A program made the translations under genes and the position numbers. 57,216 bases of DNA. It comes from CAYNFR01 sp964396595 (lineage in GTDB: Bacteria; Bacteroidota; Bacteroidia; Chitinophagales; Saprospiraceae). The notes beneath the pieces are model-generated. The model searched no databases. It was not told the DNA's origin and saw nothing but the letters and a program-made list of their open reading frames with translations. The DNA is taken from assembly GCA_964396595.1 (NCBI GenBank), contig CAYNFR010000023.1, positions 1-57,216 of the forward strand, written 5' to 3'. Positions 8,238 through 16,703 of this stretch are shown piece by piece (the first letter of the stretch is position 1; every line of letters starts with the position of its first letter).

Positions 8238-9929
8238 TTAGATCATACCTACAATAGACTCTTGAACATTGAAGATATGGTCACCTACCTTTTCGAGAAG
8301 AGAAAATATGTTGTTAAACGACATTGAAGCTTTGATATCATAATCAGAATCTCCTAGTCGATTAAGATTGTTATCTTTGAGTTTATCTCTTTGGGCATTG
8401 ATACGTGCTTCGATTTCAGTTGCTTTTAAAATGGATACATTGCGATAGTCACGCTTATTGAGATTAACCAGCATTTCTTGACACCCTTCATCGATCATAA
8501 CCAACATTTCGTTTAAGCCGTCTCTTTGCTCTGGTAAAAAATATATGCCGTCTTCGATTTTCTTTTCGTAAATCGAAGAGATCTGATAGAAAACATCACC
8601 TATTCGTTCAAGGTCATTACATATATTAATGAAGCTGCGAAGTTTAACACTTGTTTCTGCTGTTAATTGTTGGCTGCCCAATCGTGTTATATACTCTGTG
8701 ATCTCTATCTCTAGTCGATCCGTAATCTCTTCGTACTTTTTCATTTTCTTAATCAGCTTTGCTTGCTTTTTGGAGGTGTACTCGTTAAGCAGTTTGCTGA
8801 AGTATTTATTCATTCGAGATGTGACCTCTCCGTAATGTGCTATCTCTTTGTGTAGCTCAGTGATGGCTAGCTCTGGTGTGAGGCCAATGTTTTTAATAAA
8901 TTTAATGCCTACATCATCATCTGGATCTCCAGAGGGCTTTACAGTGCGTTCGGCAATTTTTACCAGAAATCCCGTTATAGGAAGGAAAAGTAGGACATTG
9001 GTCAGATTAAAAAATGTATGAAATGCAGACAGCGCAATAGGCATATCCTCGCTACTTTCAAAAGGATTTTTTACACCAAACCACGATTGTACTAAGGTAC
9101 TCAAGAAAGGCAGTATCAGTGGCAACAAGAAAACCATCCACGTCACACCGACAACATTAAAAAGAGAGTGAATTCGCGCAGATCGTTTCGCATTGACATT
9201 GCCCACTAATGAAGCTAATTCTGCGGTAATCGTAGTACCTATGTTTTCGCCCAGTATCATAGCGGCAGCTATTTCAAATGGTATCCATCCTTGGGAGCAC
9301 ATGGTCAATGTTACGGCCATTGCTGCACTTGACGATTGTACGATAATTGTGATTAACGCACCAATTAAGACAAAGAATATCCTCGAAAATATTCCCCATT
9401 CAGAAAAATTTGTCAACCATGCCAACGCCTCTGGCGTGCCACTCAGATCTGGCATCGATGATTTGAGATAACTAAGACCTAAAAACAAAATGGCAAATCC
9501 TATGACAAACTCACCCCAATACTTAAGTCTTCCGCGCTGTGAAAAAAGAAGTGGCAAGCCCACTGCCAATAATGGAATAGAATAATCGCTCAGATTAGCC
9601 TTAAACCCCAGTATAGATATTATCCACCCTGTTATAGTTGTTCCGATATTTGCACCCATCATTACACCTGCAGATTGGACAAGACTGAGTAAACCTGCAT
9701 TAACAAAACTTACCGTCATTACAGTCGTAGCAGACGAGGATTGTAAAAGAGCTGTGATAATGAAACCAGTAAGTACGCCTAGATATCTGTTTTTAGTCAT
9801 CGTTGAGAGTATCGCACGCATTTGCGCACCTGCAGCTCTCTGTATACCTTCGCTCATCATCTTCATCCCGAAGATGAAAAAAGCCAATGACCCGATTATC
9901 TGAATGAATTCAATAATGCCAAATTTCAT
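8238..9929 (-). CDS. Na/Pi cotransporter with a PhoU-like tail
   Basis: A 563-residue member of the PNaS family (NptA/YjbB type). The first 330 residues are membrane segments holding the two inverted-repeat signatures, LLQSSSATTV and VQSSSAAMAV, that form the sodium and phosphate site. The last 210 residues are charged and helical, like a PhoU domain, with ERIGDVFYQ and EKVGDHIFN as the two typical helix motifs. Bacterial relatives move phosphate across the inner membrane, and several act in export. The gene is divergent from pyrG, and no Pho-box could be recognised upstream. Confidence 0.85.
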   Translation of the reverse strand: MKFGIIEFIQIIGSLAFFIFGMKMMSEGIQRAAGAQMRAILSTMTKNRYLGVLTGFIITALLQSSSATTVMTVSFVNAGLLSLVQSAGVMMGANIGTTITGWIISILGFKANLSDYSIPLLAVGLPLLFSQRGRLKYWGEFVIGFAILFLGLSYLKSSMPDLSGTPEALAWLTNFSEWGIFSRIFFVLIGALITIIVQSSSAAMAVTLTMCSQGWIPFEIAAAMILGENIGTTITAELASLVGNVNAKRSARIHSLFNVVGVTWMVFLLPLILPFLSTLVQSWFGVKNPFESSEDMPIALSAFHTFFNLTNVLLFLPITGFLVKIAERTVKPSGDPDDDVGIKFIKNIGLTPELAITELHKEIAHYGEVTSRMNKYFSKLLNEYTSKKQAKLIKKMKKYEEITDRLEIEITEYITRLGSQQLTAETSVKLRSFINICNDLERIGDVFYQISSIYEKKIEDGIYFLPEQRDGLNEMLVMIDEGCQEMLVNLNKRDYRNVSILKATEIEARINAQRDKLKDNNLNRLGDSDYDIKASMSFNNIFSLLEKVGDHIFNVQESIVGMI

Positions 9930-10339
9930 CTTTTGTAAGGTCTGTCTAATTAAGTTTTATTGATTCCTGACAACTTGAGTCATCGAATTCATTCATCATG
10001 ATTATAAAATCCCTCTAAACTGCATAGCAAAGATTAAAAATTCTTGTGTCATTCGACTTGTCTTTTGTCTATTCATAATGACGAGACTTAAAATAACTTT
10101 GGTTAGAGAGTTTTCTCTCCGTTTAATCTATTTTTTGCAGTCTTCTTATGACTATCAGAATTTGTTAACGCAAAGGTATTTCGGTAATGTTAAGTCAATA
10201 TTAAGTTATAGGTATGAACAGCTATTGTATCAGCCGGGCACAGAATTAGGACGGTTACACTATACCGCCTCAATAAAATAGGACAAAAGAGAAGCTCCCA
10301 AGGTGGTTTTGTTACCTTTGCATCCCGTAAAGAATGATC
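9930..10339. other. Divergent intergenic region before pyrG
   Basis: About 400 bases lie between two divergent genes. Apart from the pyrG promoter element at 10313, nothing firm was seen. A 67-codon open frame at 10078-10281 has no recognisable domain and was not accepted as a gene. Confidence 0.4.
10313..10320 (+). promoter_or_regulatory. TAnnTTTG -7 element of pyrG
   Basis: TACCTTTG fits the Bacteroidota -7 consensus exactly and lies 19 bases before the chosen ATG, which implies a short leader. No convincing TTG -33 box was seen upstream. Confidence 0.55.
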
Positions 10340-11971
10340 ATGGCTAAATTCATATTCGTTACGGGTGGGGTTACCTCTTCACTTGGCAAAGGCATCATCT
10401 CCGCTTCATTAGCAAAACTGCTTCAATCACAGGGGCTTAGTGTAACCATCCAGAAATTTGACCCTTATATAAATGTCGATCCCGGCACGCTCAATCCTTA
10501 TGAACATGGCGAATGTTATGTCACGGATGACGGAGCAGAGACCGATCTCGATCTCGGTCATTACGAGAGATTTCTCAATATAAGCACCTCTCAGGATAAT
10601 AATGTAACCACCGGTCGCATCTATCAGACCGTTATCAATAAAGAACGTCAAGGGACTTATCTAGGTAAAACCGTCCAAGTAATTCCTCATATTACTGATG
10701 AGATCAAACGTCGCATTAAATTGATGGACGCTAAAGCAGAATATGACGTGGTCATTACGGAGCTAGGGGGTACGGTAGGGGACATCGAGTCACTGCCTTA
10801 CCTTGAGGCTGTGCGCCAGTTAAAAAATGAGCTAGGAAAGAAGAGATCGATGGTCATTCATTTAACACTGATCCCATTTCTTACTGCTGCTGGGGAGCAT
10901 AAAAGTAAACCCACTCAGCATAGCGTCAAGGAATTGCAGATGTCTGGTATTATACCGGATGTATTGGTATGTCGCACAGAACAGAAACTATCTGAAGAAA
11001 TCAAGGACAAACTGGCACTATTCTGTAATGTTCAGAAATCTCATGTAATAGAGGCGATTGATGCAGATACTATTTATCGTGTGCCATTGCTTATGCAAGA
11101 AGAGAAGCTTGATGAAATTGTTATCAAGCATCTTAAATTAGAGCCGAGGCATTTGCCAAAATTGGATAAGTGGAAGGACTTTTTACACAAATACAAAAAC
11201 CCTACAACAGAAGTTAACATTGCCTTAGTCGGCAAATACAATGAGCTTCCGGATGCCTATAAATCCATCTATGAAGCTTTTATTCATGCCGGTGCAGAGA
11301 ATCAAATAAAGATTAATGTTATTCCTATTCATTCAGAAAACCTGGACAATAGCAATCTTCCGCTTGAAATTCATAAGATACATGGTATCCTCATCGCGCC
11401 GGGATTTGGTGATCGTGGCATCGAAGGAAAGATCCAAGCAATTAAATATGCCAGAGAAAATGGATTGCCATTCTTTGGGATATGTCTGGGCATGCAGTGT
11501 GCGGTGGTTGAATTTTGCCGTAACGTTATACAATTGGATGATGTCTATTCTTCTGAAGTTAATCCTCACGCTAAGCATAAGGTCATCGATCTGATGGCCG
11601 AGCAGAAAAGTATCACGATGAAAGGAGGCACCATGAGGCTCGGATCTTACAAGTGCAGATTAAAATCAGACTCTCTAGCTGCGGAACTTTATGGCAAAGA
11701 GTGGATTGAGGAGCGTCATAGACATCGTTATGAGTTCAATAATAAGTATCTCGACAGTATTGAATCAGCTGGCATGGTTGCCAGTGGTATCAATGAAGAG
11801 TTGAACCTTGTGGAAGTCATTGAAATCCCTGATCATCCATTTTTTATAGGTGTTCAGTTCCATCCGGAGTTAAAAAGCCGGGTTGAGATTCCTCATCCGA
11901 TCTTCGTAGGATTTACAAAAGCAGCCTTGCTTCACAAGAATAACCTCTCTTCAAAGGCGCGAGTGTTATGA
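10340..11971 (+). CDS. pyrG: CTP synthase
   Basis: CTP synthase makes CTP from UTP, ATP and glutamine in the cytoplasm. The protein opens with the synthetase-domain signature FIFVTGGVTSSLGKGI and has the Mg/UTP segment DPYINVDPGT. The glutaminase domain in the C-terminal half shows the nucleophile Cys in FFGICLGMQ and the catalytic HPE in QFHPELKS. Length (543) is normal. Two in-frame ATGs, 10334 and 10340, are possible; the second gives the family's usual MAKFIFVTGG start. The next gene overlaps by four bases. Regulation is likely through the TACCTTTG promoter just upstream. Confidence 0.97.
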   Translation: MAKFIFVTGGVTSSLGKGIISASLAKLLQSQGLSVTIQKFDPYINVDPGTLNPYEHGECYVTDDGAETDLDLGHYERFLNISTSQDNNVTTGRIYQTVINKERQGTYLGKTVQVIPHITDEIKRRIKLMDAKAEYDVVITELGGTVGDIESLPYLEAVRQLKNELGKKRSMVIHLTLIPFLTAAGEHKSKPTQHSVKELQMSGIIPDVLVCRTEQKLSEEIKDKLALFCNVQKSHVIEAIDADTIYRVPLLMQEEKLDEIVIKHLKLEPRHLPKLDKWKDFLHKYKNPTTEVNIALVGKYNELPDAYKSIYEAFIHAGAENQIKINVIPIHSENLDNSNLPLEIHKIHGILIAPGFGDRGIEGKIQAIKYARENGLPFFGICLGMQCAVVEFCRNVIQLDDVYSSEVNPHAKHKVIDLMAEQKSITMKGGTMRLGSYKCRLKSDSLAAELYGKEWIEERHRHRYEFNNKYLDSIESAGMVASGINEELNLVEVIEIPDHPFFIGVQFHPELKSRVEIPHPIFVGFTKAALLHKNNLSSKARVL

Positions 11972-12510
11972 TTAAAAAAAAGAAGCTTGAAGATCTTCAG
12001 CGCTTAAGTGTTGATCAATTCCGCACCATTGATAAACTGCCTGTAGTGATTGTATTGGACAATATACGCTCGGCGATCAATGTGGGAAGTTTATTTAGGA
12101 CTGTGGATGCATTTCTTTGTAAACAAATGATACTCTGTGGTATTACTGCGACGCCACCTCACAAGGATATTTTAAAATCAGCTATTGGTGCCAGTTCTTC
12201 TGTTAGTTGGATACATCATGCTAGCACAATATTAGCAATTAAAGAGTTGAAGTCTTTGGGATACACGATCATAGGTGTAGAACAGACTACCTTCTCTGTT
12301 GAACTTCAGCATTATGCTGTTTTTACAGATCAGAAATACGCGCTGGTATTTGGCAATGAGGTGGATGGACTGTCAGATGAGATTCTCGAATATATTGATC
12401 ATTTTGTTGAAATACCGCAGTACGGGACGAAGCATTCCCTCAATGTAGCTGTATGTGCAGGAATAATCATGTGGCATTTTTGTATGCCCTACGTCGTTAA
12501 CAAAGTCTAG
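11968..12510 (+). CDS. SpoU/TrmH-family RNA 2'-O-methyltransferase
   Basis: A 180-residue SPOUT methyltransferase that would transfer a methyl group from S-adenosylmethionine to a ribose 2'-OH in tRNA or rRNA. The three SpoU motifs are present: VVIVLDNIRSAINVGSLFRT near residue 30, LVFGNEVDGL near 125, and HSLNVAVCAGI near 155. The first 25 residues are a short charged extension; no separate RNA-binding domain is present. The ATGA overlap with pyrG points to translational coupling. Which nucleotide is modified cannot be told. Its stop is nine bases from the stop of the convergent S9 peptidase gene. Confidence 0.85.
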   Translation: MIKKKKLEDLQRLSVDQFRTIDKLPVVIVLDNIRSAINVGSLFRTVDAFLCKQMILCGITATPPHKDILKSAIGASSSVSWIHHASTILAIKELKSLGYTIIGVEQTTFSVELQHYAVFTDQKYALVFGNEVDGLSDEILEYIDHFVEIPQYGTKHSLNVAVCAGIIMWHFCMPYVVNKV

Positions 12511-12519
12511 GGAGATTCC

Positions 12520-14448
12520 TCACAATGTGTGAATATCAACAGTCACACGTGACAATATTTTCTTAAGATCTTCCGGAATGTCTTCTTGATATCTTCCACC
12601 CAGATGATGTGCCAGAAACTTTTCTACCACAGCTAAGAAGGCCATATTGTTTTTTGGATTGGCGAAACCATGACCTTCATCCGGGAAGTTGAGATATTCT
12701 ACAGCTAGATCTAGCTTGCGCATTGCTTTTACGATTTGTTCTGATTCGGCAGTTTTGACCCTGGGGTCATTGTTGCCTTGCGCTACTAATAAGGGAGATT
12801 TTATTTTGTCGGCATGGAATAATGGTGACCGTTCTTGCAGTAGCTTTTGGCCGTCTTCTGTATTGGGGTTGCCCATTTTATTGTGAAACATTTCTCTGGC
12901 ACTTTCCCAATAGGGAGGTATGCTAGCCAGAAGTGTGAATAAATTGCTCGGACCCACAATACACACGCCACATGCGTATATATCCGGTGTGAAGGTAAGC
13001 CCCGCCAATGTTGCATAACCGCCATAAGAACCACCCAGGATTCCTACTTGGTCAGGTTTTGCGATATTATTATGGATTAAATATTGGGCGGCAGCCGTAA
13101 TATCATCCTGCATTTTTCTGCCCCATTCCAGATTACCTGCGTTGAGAAATGCTTTGCCATAACCTGTTGATCCTCTGAAGTTTACTTGCATAACTACATA
13201 CCCGCGATTAGCAAGAAACTGCACCCACGAATTATAACCCCAGTGATCCCGCGCCCACGGACCACCATGTACCATAATGATGGCAGACGACGGTTCTGTA
13301 GACTTAAGTCTCGGATAGCTGATGTATGCCGGAATACTTAAACCATCTACTGAATCGTATCTCAAAGGAATCATTTCTACTAAATGCTCCACAGGTAATG
13401 CAGGTCTGGGACGGTATAAAAAATCTATAGTTCCGGCCTCCTTGTCATAAAGATAGGCAGCTCCGGGATCTGTATCTTTATCATCATAAACGATCCATAG
13501 CCGTTCATCTAATGTCCCGCTAATGAAGCCTATCTCTTCCGATCCTAAGGAAGCGCAAACATTATTATAAGCGTCTTCCCAGGCCTGATCCTTCCAATAA
13601 ATGCGATTACGGGCTCCGGTATAAATGGTAGCTATCAGGGCGTTTTCTTTCTCTGAAAAAGAAACATTACCAAGATCCACTTCCCCATCTGGGTCTTGTT
13701 CAATTATTTCTTCTTCGTAATTATTTAGATTAAAGATCGACAAGGTGCTGATGTCTCGATTGCCACGATTGCTGACCATATAAGCTCTATCCTTGTCAAT
13801 AAATCTGATAATGGAAGCTGATTCTTCGGCATCAGTCTCATAGCATCTTATTAATTGATTGTCTTTTATATGTAGCAATTCCGCGCCTCCATGGGGTAGA
13901 GAACGCCCGACCATTCTTAATACATCCTCCCGATCAAAGTAAAAATCGCTTAGTTGATCGTCATTGCGATAGATCAAGACCAGCTTTCCAGTATGAATAT
14001 TTAAGGAATAAACGTCATGCCAACTGGGATCTCGATCATTAATCGCAATGATCAGCTTTGTGTAATCTATTCGCGAACGTCTTAGTATGAATACCCTCAC
14101 ATTGTCAAAAGGGGTAAGATCAGTCTTGACAACTAATTCTGTCGGTAATGTAGTCGACGGTTCAACCGCGTATAGGTGATAGTTTTCATCTCCTTGATTA
14201 TCAAGTACATAAAGAATTTTCGAATTATCAAAGGCCCAGAAGTAACTTGATATCGGCTGTTTTTTTTCGTTGGTAATGGGATGTGCTGTTTCAAACGACT
14301 CTCCCCTGCGCATAACCCATATATTGCGCATCCCATCCAATGGTTTAAGAAAGGATATGTATTGTCCGTCAGGGCTGACTTGCGCTCCGGTGATTTCAGG
14401 ATTGTCAAAAAAAATTGCTCTATCAACAATCGGTGTCTCGTATTGCAT
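12520..14448 (-). CDS. S9 family prolyl-oligopeptidase-like serine peptidase
   Basis: The N-terminal 380 residues read like a beta-propeller (repeated VSPDGQYISF-like and SFSEKENALIA-like blades), and the C-terminal 260 are an alpha/beta-hydrolase domain. The catalytic triad is visible: Ser in ILGGSYGGYA (about residue 475), Asp in GNNDPRV (about 562) and His in PDEGHGF (about 594); HGGPW forms the oxyanion loop. No signal peptide is seen, so it is probably a cytoplasmic acylaminoacyl- or oligo-peptidase. The start at 14448 (MQYETP) gives the usual family beginning; ATGs at 14454 and 14466 are alternatives. Confidence 0.88.
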   Translation of the reverse strand: MQYETPIVDRAIFFDNPEITGAQVSPDGQYISFLKPLDGMRNIWVMRRGESFETAHPITNEKKQPISSYFWAFDNSKILYVLDNQGDENYHLYAVEPSTTLPTELVVKTDLTPFDNVRVFILRRSRIDYTKLIIAINDRDPSWHDVYSLNIHTGKLVLIYRNDDQLSDFYFDREDVLRMVGRSLPHGGAELLHIKDNQLIRCYETDAEESASIIRFIDKDRAYMVSNRGNRDISTLSIFNLNNYEEEIIEQDPDGEVDLGNVSFSEKENALIATIYTGARNRIYWKDQAWEDAYNNVCASLGSEEIGFISGTLDERLWIVYDDKDTDPGAAYLYDKEAGTIDFLYRPRPALPVEHLVEMIPLRYDSVDGLSIPAYISYPRLKSTEPSSAIIMVHGGPWARDHWGYNSWVQFLANRGYVVMQVNFRGSTGYGKAFLNAGNLEWGRKMQDDITAAAQYLIHNNIAKPDQVGILGGSYGGYATLAGLTFTPDIYACGVCIVGPSNLFTLLASIPPYWESAREMFHNKMGNPNTEDGQKLLQERSPLFHADKIKSPLLVAQGNNDPRVKTAESEQIVKAMRKLDLAVEYLNFPDEGHGFANPKNNMAFLAVVEKFLAHHLGGRYQEDIPEDLKKILSRVTVDIHTL

Positions 14449-14830
14449 ATACATGAAGTGAGGCACAAATAAAATCTAATTTCAGCTAAATATCCCATTC
14501 TATTCAACCTGCCATCGGTGTAAGACCCATAGCTGTATGACGAGATTCCTATGCCACGGGGTAACACTTTTAATGCGAGCGTATCAATAGAGCAACCGCT
14601 TTAATAAAATGACTGCTCTTTACCAACGAATAAAATTGGCTTAAAAAGACGATTTTTTCGTAGAGCTGTGATTTTTGTACAAAATGTAAATCTCTGTTTA
14701 TTCAAAGAAAATCCCATTATTAGGGGGGGAGATACTATTTTGTTTCAGTAGTTTGTCCGGATTCTCAATATAATCGAGACTAAAGAATACAGAGATCAAT
14801 TATCTTACATGCTTATTCAATGTATACGAT
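14449..14830. other. Divergent intergenic region without other features
   Basis: This stretch separates the S9 peptidase gene from a lipoprotein gene on the other strand. I found no RNA gene, repeat or firm promoter motif. A frame on the minus strand running into the peptidase gene (14133-14567) is a shadow. Confidence 0.4.
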
Positions 14831-15589
14831 ATGAAGTTACTTAGTTTCTTATTTATGATAGGCGCATTACTGAGCGGATGCCATAATCTATCGGTGGTAA
14901 ATGATCAAGGTGAAAATCCTGCGGCAGAGGGCTTTAATCTGGCTGAGTCTGATGCACAAGCGATGGACATTGCTGACAAAGTAATGCAGGCCATGGGTGG
15001 CCGTAAAGCTTGGGATGCTACAAGGGTATTAAAATGGAATTTTTTTGGCCGAAGAGTCCTGACTTGGGATAAATATAGCCAACGCTGTAAAGTTGAAATA
15101 CCCTCGGATTCATTGGTCATCGTCATTGATTTATTAAATGATATGGGCAATGTTAAAAAAGGGGAAGACTTATTGACTGATCCCGATTCTTTAGGAAAAT
15201 ACCTGCAAATGGCCAGAGAAATATGGATCAATGACAGTTACTGGTTGGTCATGCCGTTTAAACTTAAAGATAGCGGTGTTACACTGAAATATGTCGGGCA
15301 GGACACGGCCATCGGAGGTGCTATGTCGGATATTCTGTCTTTGACCTTCAACGAAGTAGGCGTCACGCCTGATAATAAATATCATGTGTACGTGGATAGG
15401 CTGACAAGTCTCGTCACCCAATGGGATTTCTATGGGAGTTATGATGACCCAGAACCAAGATTTAGCTTGCCTTGGTGGGATTATCAGCGCTACGGTGGTA
15501 TTTTGCTTTCCGGTGATAGACAGCGAGCAAAGCTCAGTGATATCGAGGTTGATCCTTTCTTAGCAGATGGATATTGGGAATTGAGGTAG
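14831..15589 (+). CDS. Conserved lipoprotein of unknown function
   Basis: A 252-residue protein with a clear lipoprotein signal (lipobox LLSGC, Cys17), so it is anchored to a membrane after export. The mature part has a helix with ADKVMQAMGGRKAWDATRVLKWNF split over residues 49-71, followed by alternating strands with YVGQDT and VYVDRLTSLVTQWDFYG. This layout, a helix with MGG-x3-W and then a curved sheet, resembles LolA/LolB-like or outer-membrane-lipoprotein-sorting-like proteins found in Bacteroidota. I do not recognise a named family. It is not in an operon; the next 450 bases are repeats and regulatory DNA. Confidence 0.7.
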   Translation: MKLLSFLFMIGALLSGCHNLSVVNDQGENPAAEGFNLAESDAQAMDIADKVMQAMGGRKAWDATRVLKWNFFGRRVLTWDKYSQRCKVEIPSDSLVIVIDLLNDMGNVKKGEDLLTDPDSLGKYLQMAREIWINDSYWLVMPFKLKDSGVTLKYVGQDTAIGGAMSDILSLTFNEVGVTPDNKYHVYVDRLTSLVTQWDFYGSYDDPEPRFSLPWWDYQRYGGILLSGDRQRAKLSDIEVDPFLADGYWELR

Positions 15590-15597
15590 AGAGCTTG

Positions 15598-15930
15598 ATG
15601 TTGTGGAATTGTTGAATTGTGGAATTGTGGAATTGTGGAGTTGTGAAATTGCGGAGTTGGAGAATGGGTTGAATTGGAGAATGGGTTGAATTNNNNNNNN
15701 NNNNNNNNNNNNNNNNNNNNNNNNNNNNNNNNNNNNNNNNNNNNNNNNNNNNNNNNNNNNNNNNNNNNNNNNNNNNNNNNNNNNNNNNNNNNGAGTTGTG
15801 AAATTGCGGAGTTGGAGAATGGGTTGAATTGGAGAATGGGTTGAATTAGAGAATGGGTTGAATTGGAGAATGGGTTGAATTGGTTGAATTGCTGTATTGC
15901 TGTATTGCAGTATTGTGGAATTGCATAATG
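15598..15930. repeat. Short tandem repeats (8-mers and 17-mers) around a gap
   Basis: From about 15606 an 8-base unit GAATTGTG is repeated some seven times with small changes. It passes into a 17-base unit GGAGAATGGGTTGAATT, with copies at 15814, 15831, 15848 (one change) and 15865 on the right of the gap and two copies on the left. The tail (15882-15920) has units like GCTGTATT. The 55 bases before the gap (15638-15692) are identical to the 55 bases after it (15793-15847). No spacers of CRISPR type are present and nothing here is coding. Confidence 0.9.
15693..15792. other. Assembly gap of 100 N
   Basis: Exactly 100 undetermined bases. The round number and the identical flanks suggest a placeholder inside a tandem repeat that was not resolved, so the true length is unknown. 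Confidence 0.97.
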
Positions 15931-15999
15931 TTAAGATGGATTCCGTAAGATCGAATAAGCTTTCTAAGATGGGCTAATTAGTGTTTGATAACAACTGAA

Positions 16000-16036
16000 T
16001 ACTAAAAATTAGTACAGATGTTCTAAATATTTAGTA
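16000..16036. promoter_or_regulatory. Twin palindromes, probable TetR operators
   Basis: Two similar inverted repeats lie just before the tetR start. TACTAAAAATTAGTA (16000-16014) has six-base arms round AAA. TTCTAAATATTTAGTA (16021-16036) contains a perfect 12-base palindrome, CTAAATATTTAG. Their centres are about 21-22 bases apart, two helical turns. A third short palindrome CTAATTAG is at 15974-15981. Position and symmetry suggest autoregulation of the TetR-led operon. Confidence 0.6.
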
Positions 16037-16046
16037 TCATTGTTAA

Positions 16047-16700
16047 ATGGATACTAAAACGGCTATTATTCAACAAGCCATTGCGCTTTTCAATGAGCGC
16101 GGGTATGGTCATGTCAACATGCACGATCTGGCGAAAGCCATGAAAATGAGTCGTGGAAATCTTGCCTATCATTATAAAGACAAGCGGATCTTACTTGAGG
16201 AAATTGTCAGTAAGATGTGGGAGGGGTTTGATGCAGATCATATTAGTACCCTTAAGTTCCCTTCTTTTAGCAATATTGAAGCGCAGCTGCGGACGATGCA
16301 TAAACTTCAGAAGGTGTATTCATTCATTTTTGCAGATACACATGTATTGACTTTGCCCTTCATAAGACAGGTCTTTAAGGATAAGGCGCATCAGAGCATT
16401 ATCGATTTCAAGACCATAATTGCTTACGCTATCCGCGTGGAAAACATGAAAGCCGAGCAGATCCCCGGCACATATGATTCTGTGGCATATATGAGTTGGA
16501 TGATAGGCTTTTATTGGTCTGCGCAGATGCAGCTAGCCGGTCGGCCATTAGAAGACTGTATCAAAATGATATGGGCATTGTTGATGCCACACTTTACAGA
16601 TAAAGGGCTCGATGCGCTAAGCAGGCATTGTGGAATAGAAGTTAACTGCCTACTGGGCGAGCCATTCGAAAATACAAGTGATCAATTAGTCATTTTTTAA
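16047..16700 (+). CDS. TetR/AcrR family transcriptional regulator
   Basis: A 217-residue regulator with a TetR-type helix-turn-helix in its first 50 residues: ALFNERGYGHVNMHDLA, then MSRGNLAYHYKDK. The remaining part is an all-helical ligand and dimer domain without a family name I recognise. The stop is followed after three bases by the ATG of the carboxylase beta gene, so it is the first gene of that operon. By family knowledge it is probably a repressor released by an acyl-CoA or related ligand; in Pseudomonas the AtuR regulator of the acyclic terpene genes is also a TetR protein. The twin palindromes just upstream fit autoregulation. Confidence 0.9.
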   Translation: MDTKTAIIQQAIALFNERGYGHVNMHDLAKAMKMSRGNLAYHYKDKRILLEEIVSKMWEGFDADHISTLKFPSFSNIEAQLRTMHKLQKVYSFIFADTHVLTLPFIRQVFKDKAHQSIIDFKTIIAYAIRVENMKAEQIPGTYDSVAYMSWMIGFYWSAQMQLAGRPLEDCIKMIWALLMPHFTDKGLDALSRHCGIEVNCLLGEPFENTSDQLVIF

Positions 16701-16703
16701 GCT

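Noticed and set aside
10078..10281. A 67-codon open frame before pyrG
   Set aside because: No domain, no usable start signal, and it lies in the promoter region of pyrG; it reads like random translation of AT-rich DNA.
14133..14567. A 144-codon frame at the start of the S9 peptidase gene, same strand
   Set aside because: It is an alternative frame over the propeller part of the peptidase and has no recognisable sequence features.
15598..15930. CRISPR array
   Set aside because: Units are 8 and 17 bases and directly adjacent, without unique spacers of equal size, and no cas genes are in the window.
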